A DNA stretch of 64,000 bases from Paracidovorax wautersii (lineage in GTDB: Bacteria; Pseudomonadota; Gammaproteobacteria; Burkholderiales; Burkholderiaceae_C), in assembly GCF_031453675.1 (NCBI RefSeq), contig NZ_JAVIZX010000001.1, forward strand, positions 1,302,001 to 1,366,000, given 5' to 3'. This document shows, in pieces, positions 8,542-19,273 of this stretch; position 1 is the first letter of the stretch; the number at the start of each line of letters is the position of its first letter. A program made the position numbers and the translations under genes. The notes below the pieces were generated by a model that made no database searches, had not been told where the DNA came from, and saw only the letters and a list, made by a program, of their open reading frames with translations.

Positions 8542-10128
8542 CTAAACGCCGGCACAGATGCCGTCGGCGCGCGGGTCGGTGGCGCCTTCGATGCGCCCGT
8601 CCGGGTGCACGGCCACCGCGCCGGCGTGGCCCATCATGTCCTCGAAGGCGCCCACGACCTGCACGTCGTGCCCGGCGCTGCGCAGCGCCTCGACCAGGGC
8701 CGGATCGAAGCGCGACTCCAGCTTGAGGTTGGTGGACTGGTCGCCCCAGGTGCGCCCCAGCAGCCAGCGCGGCGCCGTGATGGCGGCCTGCATGTCCTGC
8801 CCGAACAGCACATGGCGCGTGAAGAACGCCGCCTGCGTCTGCGGCTGGCCCTCGCCGCCCATGGTGCCGTAGGCCAGCACGCGGCCGTCGTCCAGCAGCG
8901 CGAGCGCGGGGTTCAGCGTGTGAAACGGCAGGCGGCCCGGCACCAGCTGGTTGGGCCCGGCATCGAGCGTGAACGAGGCGCCGCGGTTCTGCCACTGCAC
9001 GCCCGATTCGGGCAGCACCACGCCGCTGCCGAACTCCCAGTACACGCTCTGGATATAGCTCACCACACGGCCGTGCGCGTCGGCCGCGCCGAGCCACACC
9101 GTATCGCCGGGCGCCGTGGGCACGGGCCAGGGTGCGGCGCGCTGCGCATCGATGTGTGCGGCCTCGGCATCCAGCGCGCCGGGCTGCAGAAACGCGGCCG
9201 GGTCGGCCTGCATGGTGGCCGGGTCGCCCACATAACGGTTGCGCCAGGCGAAGGCGCGCTTGGTGGCCTCCACCACGCCATGCACATGCGCGAAGCCTTC
9301 GGCCTGCGAAACGCCCAGCCGGTCGAACAGTCCCAGGATGGCCAGCGACGACACGCCCTGCGTGGGCGGCGGCTGGTTGAACACCCGGCCGGCCGACAGG
9401 CGCACCGACAGCGGCGCCACCGGCTGCGCACGCCAGCCCTGGAGATCGGCCAGCGCCAGCGGGCTGCCCACGGCCTGCAGGTCGCGCGCCATGCTCTGCG
9501 CCAGGTCGCCGCGGTAGAAGTCGTCCAGCCCCGCATGGGCCAGCCGGTCCAGCGTGGCGGCGATGCGCGGCTGGCGCAGCGTGTCACCCACGCGCGGCAC
9601 GCCTTGGGCGGCAAAGGCTTCAGCGAAGCCGGGCACGCCGGCCAGCTCGCCCCACTTGGCCTGCGTGAGCCCCACCTGCGATCCGGTGACGGGCACGCCC
9701 TCGCGCGCATGGCGGATCGCATCGGCCAGCAGGTGCGGCAGCGGCAGCGGCTTGCCCCAGGGGCGCGCCACGGCCAGCGCCTCGGCCCAACCGCCGACGG
9801 CGCCGGCCACGGTGAGCGCCGCACGCGGGCCGCGCGTGGGAATGGCCGCATCGCCGTGCGCGCGGTAGAAGGCCGCATCGGCCGCCTGGGCCGCGCTGCC
9901 GCAGGCGCGCACCGCCACGGGCGCGGCCATGCCGGGCTCGTGGATCAGCCAGAAGCCGTCGCCGCCGATGCCGTTCATGTGCGGGTAGACCACGGCGATC
10001 GTGGCCGCCGCGGCCACCATGGCCTCCACCGCGTTGCCGCCATCGCGCAGCACGGCCGCACCGGCCTGGGCCGCCAGGTGGTGGGGCGCCGTGACCATGC
10101 CGCCCCGGCAGTGCAGGCTATGCAGCAT
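8542..10128 (-). CDS. hpxW: HpxW-like oxamate amidohydrolase (gamma-glutamyltransferase fold)
   Basis: A 528-residue Ntn-hydrolase of the gamma-glutamyltransferase superfamily. Its N terminus (GMVTAPHHLAAQAGAAVLRDG, then MNGIGGDGFWLI) is like HpxW of Klebsiella, an oxamate amidohydrolase of about 527 residues that releases ammonia and oxalate. The autoprocessing nucleophile is Thr343 in GDTVWLGAADAHG, where classic gamma-glutamyltransferases have TTHxSVVD. There is no signal peptide, so it should be cytoplasmic. The ATG at 10128 has GAAGGAGG upstream and overlaps the HpxZ-like gene by 11 bases. It is the last gene of a run starting at livK. Assignment to HpxW rather than a general transpeptidase rests on its N terminus, length and the HpxZ neighbour. 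Confidence 0.75.
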   Translation of the reverse strand: MLHSLHCRGGMVTAPHHLAAQAGAAVLRDGGNAVEAMVAAAATIAVVYPHMNGIGGDGFWLIHEPGMAAPVAVRACGSAAQAADAAFYRAHGDAAIPTRGPRAALTVAGAVGGWAEALAVARPWGKPLPLPHLLADAIRHAREGVPVTGSQVGLTQAKWGELAGVPGFAEAFAAQGVPRVGDTLRQPRIAATLDRLAHAGLDDFYRGDLAQSMARDLQAVGSPLALADLQGWRAQPVAPLSVRLSAGRVFNQPPPTQGVSSLAILGLFDRLGVSQAEGFAHVHGVVEATKRAFAWRNRYVGDPATMQADPAAFLQPGALDAEAAHIDAQRAAPWPVPTAPGDTVWLGAADAHGRVVSYIQSVYWEFGSGVVLPESGVQWQNRGASFTLDAGPNQLVPGRLPFHTLNPALALLDDGRVLAYGTMGGEGQPQTQAAFFTRHVLFGQDMQAAITAPRWLLGRTWGDQSTNLKLESRFDPALVEALRSAGHDVQVVGAFEDMMGHAGAVAVHPDGRIEGATDPRADGICAGV

Positions 10129-10534
10129 GGGCCACCTCCTTCGGTGCATCCATGAGCGAGACATGCGCCGCCACCACGCACCAGCCCTGGTCCGGCGTGC
10201 GCAGCCAGGTCTGCTGCTGGCGGCCGATGCGCGCGCTGCCGTCGCGCGTGAACTCGGTGCTGGCCGTGGCCAGGTCGCGCCCGTAGGTGGTGATGCAGGT
10301 GTTGCGCAGCGTGCGCGCCAGCCCGGCGGACGGGCGGGCATGGCGGAACGCACGGATGGCGTCGATGCCGTAGAGGTTCTCGGTGGCGCCATAGCGCACG
10401 GTGTGCGGGCTGTGGAAGAACAGCGCGTCGAGCGCCTCGACCTCGTTGTGCACCAGCGCGTGCTCGTAGCGCGCGAAGGCGGCCCTCACTTCGGCCAGCA
10501 CCTCGGGCAGGTTGACCAGGATCGCTTCAGGCAT
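10118..10534 (-). CDS. hpxZ: HpxZ/AtzH-like protein (DUF3225, NTF2 fold)
   Basis: A 138-residue protein matching the oxalurate-catabolism HpxZ family: NLPEVLAEVRAAFARYEHAL, FFHSPHTVRYGATENLYG, a DAIRAFRHARP segment, LARTLRNTCITTYGRD and WCVVAAHVSLM. The family has an NTF2-like fold and sits beside amidases (AtzH) or HpxW; its biochemical role is not settled. The ATG at 10534 is preceded by GGAGA. Its end overlaps the start of the HpxW-like gene by 11 bases, so the two are translationally linked. It starts 71 bases after the fused Liv transporter gene, so it probably belongs to the same transcript. Confidence 0.8.
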   Translation of the reverse strand: MPEAILVNLPEVLAEVRAAFARYEHALVHNEVEALDALFFHSPHTVRYGATENLYGIDAIRAFRHARPSAGLARTLRNTCITTYGRDLATASTEFTRDGSARIGRQQQTWLRTPDQGWCVVAAHVSLMDAPKEVAHAA

Positions 10535-10605
10535 GCAGTCGTCTCCGTTCTCTTCGTGTTCCGGCGATTGTGGGGCGTGGCGCGGGGAGGGGGAGTCACC
10601 CACGT

Positions 10606-13163
<2,558 letters not shown>

Positions 13164-13167
<4 letters not shown>

Positions 13168-14042
13168 ACCTTGCGCACCTGGGCGCGGCCGAAGAGCCCG
13201 TTCGGGCGCACGGCCAGCGCCACGATCACGAGCGAGAAAGTGAGGATCTGCGTGTAGCCCGAGCCCAGCGTGGCGGTGATCAGCGCCTCGACCACGCCGA
13301 ACAGCAGGCCGGCCAGCATCACACCCCAGGCGCTGGAGACGCCGCCCAGAATCGCCACCGCAAAGGCCTTGAGCCCGAACAGCGTGCCCATGTCGGACTG
13401 CACGTTGAACAGCGGCGCGATCAGCACGCCCGCCACGCCGGCGAACAGCGCCGACACGGCGAACGCCGCGGCCACCACGCGCCCGATGGGAATGCCCATG
13501 AGGCGCGCGGCATCGCGGTTCTGCACCACGGCCAGCATGGCCGTGCCCCAGCGCGTGCGCCGCGCCACCAGGTGCAGCACACCGGCCAGCGCCAGCCCGA
13601 CCAGCGGGATCAGCAACTGCAGCGGGTACACGCCCAGTCCCAGATCCCCCAGCGTGAGCGGCGTCTGAGCCAGCGGCGAGGGCAGGCTGCGCGGCTCCTT
13701 GCCGAAGGTGAACATGGCGATGTTGTCGACCACGATGCCCAGCGCCACCGTGGCCATGAGCCAGGCGTCGGAGCCGCGGCTGGCGAACGGGCGCACGGCC
13801 ACGAACTCCACCACCAGGCCGTAGAGCGCGCACAGCAGCAGCGCCAGCGCGATGGCCACCGGCATGGGCCAGCCCAGCGCCACGGCGAAGCCGTAGGTGA
13901 GCACGGCGCCGAGCATCATGGAGCTGCCTTGCGCGAAATTCACCGTGCCGGAGACGACATAGGTGACGTGAAAGCCCAGCGCCATCAGCCCGTACATGCT
14001 GCCCAGGCCGATGCCGCTGATAAGGGCGGAGAGAAATAGCAT
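13164..14042 (-). CDS. livH: Branched-chain-type ABC transporter permease LivH
   Basis: A 292-residue inner-membrane protein with about eight hydrophobic segments. It has family hallmarks: SGIGLGSMYGLMALGFHVTYVVSGTVNFAQG near the N terminus, VVQNRDAARLMGIPIGRV in the cytoplasmic coupling region, and LFGLKAFAVAILGG. It forms the translocation path with the LivM part of the fused protein encoded next, overlapping it by four bases (ATGA). The ATG at 14042 matches the family N terminus but has no clear ribosome binding site; a TTG 13 codons upstream at 14081 is possible. It is 131 bases downstream of livK. Confidence 0.88.
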
Positions 14043-14173
14043 CGTGGTGATCGATCGAATGCTGTGAAGGAATGGCGGCAAGCCGCGTTGGAAAGCGGCT
14101 TGCCGCGGTCAAGAAAGCGCAGCGCAGCGGCTCTGGCCAGGCGCTACTGCCAGAAGCGCTTGAGGGGCCGCGC

Positions 14174-15358
14174 TTACGGCTTGTCCAGCCCCACGGGCAG
14201 GATGCGGTTGCCGATGAACTGCGCCCACACGTAGTCGTTCTCGCTCAGCGCATCGTGGTTGGCTTCGCTGAACGGCTTGTCGTAGGTCTTGATCAGGCCT
14301 TCGTACTTGTCGATCTTGTAGAAGCCCTGGCGCACGGCGTCGCCGTCGGTGCTGCCCGCCTTGGCGATGGCCTGCGCGGCCAGGTGCAGCGCGTCATAGC
14401 CGTTGGCCACGCCCACGGCCGGCGTGATGTTGTCCGGGCCCTTGATGTCGGGGTACTTGGCCTTGAGCGCCGCCACCACCTTGTCGCCCACGGGCGACTG
14501 CTTGCCGAAGAAGCTGTAGGTCTGCACGAAGTGCACGTTCTTGGCGTTGGGACCGCCCAGTTCGGTGAAACGGCCACCGGCCGGGCCCCAGTGCGAGACG
14601 ATGGGCACCTGCCAGCCCATGCGGTCCAGCGACTTCACCACCTGGGCCGAGGGGCCCACGTTGCCCACCATGAAGAGCGCGTCGGCGCCGGCGGCCTTCA
14701 GGCGCGTGAGCTGCGGCACCACGTCCACATCGCTGTCGTTGAACTTCTCGATGGCCGCGGCCTTCATGCCCTTGGCCGTCAGCGCGGCCGTCAGGCCCTT
14801 TTCGTTCGATTCGCCCCAGGGGTTGTTCACCAAAATCATGCCGGGGTTCTTGGCGCCGAAGGTCTTCTGCGCATAGGCCAGCATGCCGCGGTCCACGATC
14901 TCGTCCACGGCCGAAACACGGAAGGCGAAGTTGGGCTTGGCGCCGTTCTTGGTGATCGGCGTGCCCGCCGCCCAGGGGCCCATGAACGGCACCTTCTCCT
15001 GGTTGGCCAGCTGCACGATGGCGATCGACACGGGCGTGTCGAGCCCGCCGAACAGCACGGCCACCTTCTCGCGGTAGATGAGTTCACGCGCGGCCGTCAC
15101 GCCCTTGGCGGGGTTGGCCTCGTCGTCGCGGCGCACCAGCTCCAGCTTGCGCCCGCCCAGCAGGCCGCCCTTGGCGTTGATCTCGTCGATGGCGACGGTC
15201 ATGCCGCGGGTGATGGCTTCGCCCGCCAGCGCCGACTGGCCCGACAGCGCCGTCACCAGCCCGATCTTGATGGGCTCGGCGGCCTGGGCACTACCCAGGA
15301 ACGAGGCGGCCGCCAGGGCGGCCAGGGTGAAGCGGCGACGGGTCGTGTGGGAACTCAT
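14174..15358 (-). CDS. LivK-type periplasmic substrate-binding protein
   Basis: A 394-residue exported protein with a twin-arginine-like start (TRRRFTLAALAAASFLGSAQA, cleavage after AQA). The mature part starts EPIKIGLVTALSGQSALAGEA and has the peripheral binding protein class I fold, with KGVTAARELIYREKVAVLFGG and MILVNNPWGESNEKGL. It delivers the solute to LivH and the LivM-G-F fusion. The ATG at 15358 has GGAGTACC upstream. It is the first gene of a leftward operon reaching the HpxW-like gene, and a good sigma-54 promoter match lies 71-86 bases upstream. The solute cannot be read from the sequence; the genes around it suggest an amide or ureide. Confidence 0.88.
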   Translation of the reverse strand: MSSHTTRRRFTLAALAAASFLGSAQAAEPIKIGLVTALSGQSALAGEAITRGMTVAIDEINAKGGLLGGRKLELVRRDDEANPAKGVTAARELIYREKVAVLFGGLDTPVSIAIVQLANQEKVPFMGPWAAGTPITKNGAKPNFAFRVSAVDEIVDRGMLAYAQKTFGAKNPGMILVNNPWGESNEKGLTAALTAKGMKAAAIEKFNDSDVDVVPQLTRLKAAGADALFMVGNVGPSAQVVKSLDRMGWQVPIVSHWGPAGGRFTELGGPNAKNVHFVQTYSFFGKQSPVGDKVVAALKAKYPDIKGPDNITPAVGVANGYDALHLAAQAIAKAGSTDGDAVRQGFYKIDKYEGLIKTYDKPFSEANHDALSENDYVWAQFIGNRILPVGLDKP

Positions 15359-15428
15359 GGTGGTACTCCAGGCTGGGAAGGGTCTGCGGCAATCCGCGGG
15401 GCGTTCACCGCACCGCATGCCCACTCCC

Positions 15429-15444
15429 TGCAAACACCATGCCA
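15429..15444 (-). promoter_or_regulatory. Predicted sigma-54 promoter for the livK operon
   Basis: On the minus strand the site reads TGGCATGGTGTTTGCA: a -24 element TGGCAT, five bases, and a -12 element TTGCA, with GG and GC exactly ten bases apart as RpoN requires. It gives a leader of roughly 60 bases before the livK start codon. Confidence 0.6.
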
Positions 15445-15488
15445 GCGTCAACCAAACGACATCTGTATTGGCGACATACAAGAATTTG

Positions 15489-15502
15489 GATTGTCGACAA
15501 TC
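15489..15502. promoter_or_regulatory. Palindromic operator, probable GntR/FadR-type regulator site
   Basis: GATTGTCGACAATC is a perfect 14-base palindrome. It ends one base upstream of the -24 element of the rightward sigma-54 promoter and lies between the two divergent transcription units. The core TTGTCGACAA is typical of FadR-subfamily GntR operators, and a regulator of that class is encoded at the end of the rightward unit. Confidence 0.6.
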
Positions 15503-15518
15503 TGGCACACGCTTTGCT
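15503..15518 (+). promoter_or_regulatory. Predicted sigma-54 promoter for the rightward catabolic genes
   Basis: TGGCACACGCTTTGCT has a consensus -24 element (TGGCAC), five bases, and a consensus -12 element (TTGCT), with GG and GC ten bases apart. The expected start site near 15530 leaves about 55 bases before the ATG at 15586. RpoN promoters commonly serve nitrogen acquisition genes, which fits the downstream hydrolases. Confidence 0.7.
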
Positions 15519-15585
15519 CACACCATTTTGGAACGGCCTTTCAGGCCACAAGGCACCGAACCGGTGCGACAACTGGAGGACAACC

Positions 15586-16059
15586 ATGCAGCACGCCCCC
15601 CTTGAGGGCATCCCCGCACCGACGCAGGACCCGGGCGCCGTAGTGGAGGAGTTCCTGCGGCTCATCATGATTCCCGCGCCCGAAGAAGCCAGCCGCCTCG
15701 TGTCGGAGCAGCTCGCCATCCGCTTCACGGGGGGCCGCGCCCTGCAGCGCCCCGCCGATTGCGCGGCCTTCAACGCGCAGCGCTACGCCTGGGTGAAGAA
15801 GCGCTTCGAGCGCACCGATGTGGCCCAGGGCGCGACGGACGAAGAAGCCGTGGTCTACAACACCGGCACGCTGTACGGCGCCTGGCCCGACGGCACGCCG
15901 TTCGAAGGCAACCGCTACATCGACCGCTACGTGGTGCGGCACGGCCGCATCGTGCAGATGGACGTGTGGAACGACAGCGCCGAATGGATGCTGGTGCGCG
16001 CCGGCCTGGCCGCGCCGTGGCCGTCGCCCATGCAGCCGGCCGCGGCGGAGGGGGCATGA
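15586..16059 (+). CDS. NTF2-like/SnoaL-type protein of unknown role
   Basis: A 157-residue cytoplasmic protein with the look of a SnoaL-like NTF2 fold: PGAVVEEFLRLIMIPAPEEA at the N-terminal helix, VKKRFERTDVAQGATDEEAVVYNTG, GTPFEGNRYIDRYVVRHGRIVQMDVW and a final strand. Members are small cone-shaped enzymes or accessory proteins; no catalytic pair can be assigned with confidence. The ATG at 15586 has GGAGGA eight bases upstream. Its stop overlaps the start of the deacetylase gene (ATGA), so the two are co-translated. With HpxZ it is the second NTF2-fold protein of this locus. Confidence 0.75.
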   Translation: MQHAPLEGIPAPTQDPGAVVEEFLRLIMIPAPEEASRLVSEQLAIRFTGGRALQRPADCAAFNAQRYAWVKKRFERTDVAQGATDEEAVVYNTGTLYGAWPDGTPFEGNRYIDRYVVRHGRIVQMDVWNDSAEWMLVRAGLAAPWPSPMQPAAAEGA

Positions 16060-16991
16060 GCAGCACCTACGGCCTGGGCCCCCTGCCCTCGCACGAGCGC
16101 TTCGGCTATGCGCCCATCGGCCAGCGGCCGGACTACACCTGGCCGAACGGCGCCCGCCTGGCGGTGTACCTGGGCTTCAACCTGGAGCACTTCGCGTTCG
16201 GCGAAGGCCTGGGCGCACGCATCGGCCCGGCCTCGCCCGAGCCGGACGTGCTCAACTACAGCTGGCGCGAATACGGCAACCGCGTGGGCGCCTGGCGCTG
16301 CCTGGAGCTGTTCGACCAGCTGGGCCTGCCCACGGGTTGCCTGCTGAACACGGCCCTGTACGACCACTGCCCCGACCTGGTGGCGGCCTTCGCCGCGCGC
16401 GGTGACGAGCTCATCGGCCACGGCCACACCAATGCCGAGCGCCAGGGCACGCTGGCCGAGGACGCGGAACGCGCGCTGCTGGCCGGCTGCCGCGACCGCA
16501 TCGCGCAAGAGAGCGGCACGGCCCCGCGCGGCTGGCTGTCGCCCTGGATCTCGGAGAGCCGCACCACACCCGACCTGCTGGCCGAGACCGGCTACGCCTA
16601 CACGCTGAACTGGGCGCACGACGACCAGCCCCTGCCGATGCAGACGCGCACCGGCCAGCCGCTGTGGTCCGTGCCCTACCCGCAGGAGCTGAACGACATC
16701 CCCATGATCATTGCGCGCAACCTCGACGGCCGCGACTTCGCCCGCATGGTCACCGACAACTTCGACGAGATGCGGCAGCAGAGCGCACGCCAACCCCTGG
16801 TGATGGGCATCGCCCTGCACCCCTACCTGGTGGGCCAGCCCTACCGCCTGCGCCACCTGCGCCACGCGCTGGAGCACCTGTGCCGCGCACGCGATGCGGG
16901 CCAGGTGTGGTTCACCACGCCTGGGGCGGTCTGCCGCCACATGGAAGCGCTGTTCCCCCACGCCGCGGCCACGCAGCGGCTCGCGGCCTGA
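16056..16991 (+). CDS. Polysaccharide deacetylase family protein, PuuE allantoinase-like
   Basis: A 311-residue NodB-fold protein. YAPIGQRPDYTWPNGARLAVYLGFNLEHFAFGEG matches the N terminus of PuuE-type (cofactor-independent) allantoinases and related deacetylases. LLNTALYDHCPDLVAAFAARGDELIGHGHTNAERQ gives the metal/base histidine region, and WLSPWISESRTTPDLLAETGY the barrel core. There is no signal peptide, so it acts on a small cytosolic molecule rather than cell wall. It sits between an NTF2-fold gene (ATGA overlap) and an amidase 38 bases downstream. The reaction may be hydrolysis of a cyclic or acyclic amide; a true allantoinase role is a guess. Confidence 0.8.
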   Translation: MSSTYGLGPLPSHERFGYAPIGQRPDYTWPNGARLAVYLGFNLEHFAFGEGLGARIGPASPEPDVLNYSWREYGNRVGAWRCLELFDQLGLPTGCLLNTALYDHCPDLVAAFAARGDELIGHGHTNAERQGTLAEDAERALLAGCRDRIAQESGTAPRGWLSPWISESRTTPDLLAETGYAYTLNWAHDDQPLPMQTRTGQPLWSVPYPQELNDIPMIIARNLDGRDFARMVTDNFDEMRQQSARQPLVMGIALHPYLVGQPYRLRHLRHALEHLCRARDAGQVWFTTPGAVCRHMEALFPHAAATQRLAA

Positions 16992-17029
16992 CCGGCCCCT
17001 TTCACCGATTCCCTTTGCATCTTCCGCCC

Positions 17030-18256
17030 ATGACCACCCGCCCATCGACCGCCCCGTTTTCCATCGAGGACACCGCCCATGCCTGGGTGCCCCACGGGCA
17101 CTTCACCATGCAGGGCGCGCCGTCCGGTCCGCTGGCCGGCCTGCGCTTCGCCGCCAAGGACGTCTTCGACATCGCGGGCCACACCACCGGCGCCGGCAAC
17201 CCCACCTGGCTGGCCACGCATGCGCCGGCCGAGCAGCACAGCCCGCTGGTGGCGCAGCTGCTGGCCGCCGGTGCGGCGCTGCACGGCAAAGTGATCTCGG
17301 ACGAGCTGGCCTACAGCATCCACGGCCACAACCTGCACTACGGCATGCCGCTCAACGCGGCGGCGCCCGACCGCATTCCGGGCGGTTCGTCCAGCGGATC
17401 GGTGGCCGCCGTGGCTGCGCGGCTGGTGGACTTCGCCCTGGGAACCGACACGGGCGGCTCCACCCGCGTGCCGGCCAGCTACTGCGGCGTATGGGGCCTG
17501 CGCACCACGCACGGCCTGCTGCCGCGCGAGGGGCTGGTGCCGCTGCACCCGAGTTTCGACACCGCCACCTGGTTCGCGCACGAGGCCCGCACCTTCGCGC
17601 GCGTGGCCGACACGCTGCTGCCCGCCCAGGCCTTCACCCCGCGCCGCGCGCTGCGGCTCGAAGACGCGCAGGCCGAGGCCGATGCCACCTTCGCTCCGCT
17701 GCTGGACCGGGCCGCCGCCGCGCTGCAGGCGCAGCTGGGCACGGCGGTGGAGCCGGCTTTGGCCGCAGGCGTCGGGGCCACGCTGGAGCAATGGCGCCAG
17801 CACTACGTCGCCTGGGGCGCCCACGAAGGATGGGAAACCCATGGCGCGTGGATCAGCGCCCATCAGCCCGCGTTCGAGGACGCCATCGCCGGCCGCTGGC
17901 AGGCCGCCAGCCAGGTCAGCCCCGAGAGCGCCAGCGCGGCCCGCGCCGCCGGCCAGGCGGTGCGCGAACGCGTGCGGGCCCTGGTGGGCGACGACACCGT
18001 GCTGCTGCTGCCTTCCGCCGCCACCGTGGCGCCGCTGCGCGATGCGAGCGGGCCCGAGATCGACGCCACCCGCATGCGCACCCTGCGCATCTGCTGCATC
18101 GCCGGCCTGGCGGGCCTGCCCCAGGTGAGCCTGCCGCTGCGCACAGCCGAAGGCCTGCCTGCAGGCGTCTCGCTGATCGGCCCGGCCGGCAGCGACCAAG
18201 CGCTGGTGCATCTGGCCGTGCAGGTGTGGGAACGGCTGCAGGCCGTGCCGGCCTGA
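17030..18256 (+). CDS. Amidase signature family protein
   Basis: A 408-residue amidase with a complete Ser-cisSer-Lys triad: Lys43 in FAAKDVFD, Ser120 in IPGGSSSGS and nucleophile Ser144 in GTDTGGSTRVPAS. It hydrolyses a C-N amide bond and releases ammonia or an amine; the substrate is unknown. It is cytoplasmic. Its place after a PuuE-like gene, opposite an HpxZ/HpxW pair, recalls HpxY/AtzE amidases of oxalurate and carboxybiuret breakdown, although no small AtzG-like partner gene was seen. The ATG at 17030 begins right after the previous gene; the Shine-Dalgarno sequence is weak. The GntR gene follows after about 70 bases. Confidence 0.88.
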   Translation: MTTRPSTAPFSIEDTAHAWVPHGHFTMQGAPSGPLAGLRFAAKDVFDIAGHTTGAGNPTWLATHAPAEQHSPLVAQLLAAGAALHGKVISDELAYSIHGHNLHYGMPLNAAAPDRIPGGSSSGSVAAVAARLVDFALGTDTGGSTRVPASYCGVWGLRTTHGLLPREGLVPLHPSFDTATWFAHEARTFARVADTLLPAQAFTPRRALRLEDAQAEADATFAPLLDRAAAALQAQLGTAVEPALAAGVGATLEQWRQHYVAWGAHEGWETHGAWISAHQPAFEDAIAGRWQAASQVSPESASAARAAGQAVRERVRALVGDDTVLLLPSAATVAPLRDASGPEIDATRMRTLRICCIAGLAGLPQVSLPLRTAEGLPAGVSLIGPAGSDQALVHLAVQVWERLQAVPA

Positions 18257-18312
18257 ACGGCCGCACCCTCCCAAGGAAAGCGCGACAATCGCCGCCGAAC
18301 ACTGACCCCCGC

Positions 18313-18330
18313 GGCATGGTCGACAATGCC
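18313..18330. promoter_or_regulatory. Second GntR-type operator, overlapping the regulator start
   Basis: GGCATGGTCGACAATGCC is an 18-base palindrome with one mismatched pair. It shares the GTCGACAAT core with the perfect palindrome at 15489. It covers the first candidate start codon of the GntR gene, as expected for autorepression. Confidence 0.55.
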
Positions 18331-19159
18331 TGCCGCACGCTCCATGGCCACCTCCACCCCACCTCGCCCAGCCCCCCGGCCCCGCGCTCCCGCCCGCAAG
18401 AAGGCGGCGGCAGCACCCCAGAAGAGCGCCGCCTTGCCCGTGGCCGCTCTGCCCGCCGACCAGGCCGGGGCACTGCCGGGCCTGCGCACGGGCGACGATG
18501 TGGAGACGCGCATCTACAACACGGTGTTCGAGAGCGTGATGACGCAGCGCCTCACCCCCGGCACCAAGCTGCCCGAGGCCTCGCTATGCACCCTGTTCGG
18601 CGTGCGCCGCGCCACCGTGCGCAAGGTGCTGCAGACGCTGGCCCACGACCACATCGTGGAGCTGCGGCCCAACCGCGGCGCCGTGGTGGCCGCGCCCAGC
18701 CCGGAAGAGACCCGCAAGATCTTCGAGGCGCGCCGCGCGCTGGAGGCCGCCATCGTGCGGCTGGCCACCCGCCACGCCACGCCGGAGGACCTGGCCAGCC
18801 TGCGCAGCCAGCTGCAGCAGGAGCATGCGGCCATGCACACCTTCACCCAGCCTGCCTGGGCCCGCCTGGCCAGCTCGTTCCACCTGCGGCTGGCGGAACT
18901 GGCGCGCAACCCCATCCTGCAGCGCTACCTTATGGAGCTGGTGTCGCGCTGCTCGCTCATCGTGGCGCTGTACGAGCCGCCGGGCAAGGCCTCGTGCGAG
19001 CACGAGGAGCATGCGCGCGTGGTGGACCTTATCGAGCAGGGCGACGCCGAGGGCGCCGTGGCGGTGATGGAAGAGCACCTGCTGGAGCTGGAGCGCAGCG
19101 TGTGCATGCAGCACGAGGCGCCCGGCAACAGCCTGGCGCGCATGCTCGGCATGGCCTGA
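18326..19159 (+). CDS. GntR family transcriptional regulator (FCD domain)
   Basis: A 277-residue DNA-binding regulator. An Ala/Pro/Lys-rich tail of about 50 residues comes first. A winged helix-turn-helix follows (YNTVFESVMTQRLTPGTKLPEASLCTLFGVRRATVRKVLQTL), then an all-helical FCD ligand domain (EARRALEAAIVRLATRHA, SFHLRLAELARNP, EHARVVDLIEQGDAEGAVAVMEEHL) with metal-binding histidines. The start could be 18326 or 18344 (MATSTPP); the first lies inside the proposed operator. It is last in the NTF2-deacetylase-amidase unit and probably controls both divergent operons, with a pathway intermediate as effector. Confidence 0.88.
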   Translation: MPAARSMATSTPPRPAPRPRAPARKKAAAAPQKSAALPVAALPADQAGALPGLRTGDDVETRIYNTVFESVMTQRLTPGTKLPEASLCTLFGVRRATVRKVLQTLAHDHIVELRPNRGAVVAAPSPEETRKIFEARRALEAAIVRLATRHATPEDLASLRSQLQQEHAAMHTFTQPAWARLASSFHLRLAELARNPILQRYLMELVSRCSLIVALYEPPGKASCEHEEHARVVDLIEQGDAEGAVAVMEEHLLELERSVCMQHEAPGNSLARMLGMA

Positions 19160-19273
19160 CGGCGCAAGGCCCGCGCAGCAGGCCGGGGCTTATCCGCCCA
19201 AGAGCGAAGCCACAGCGGCGCACGGCATGCCCGGCCGCGCCCCGCGCAGCCCGGCACCGCCGCAGCCGTGCGC

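Noticed and set aside
19160-19273. GC-rich stretch between the GntR gene and the MetQ-like gene, considered as a terminator
   Set aside because: Only weak stems without a T-run are present; no call made.
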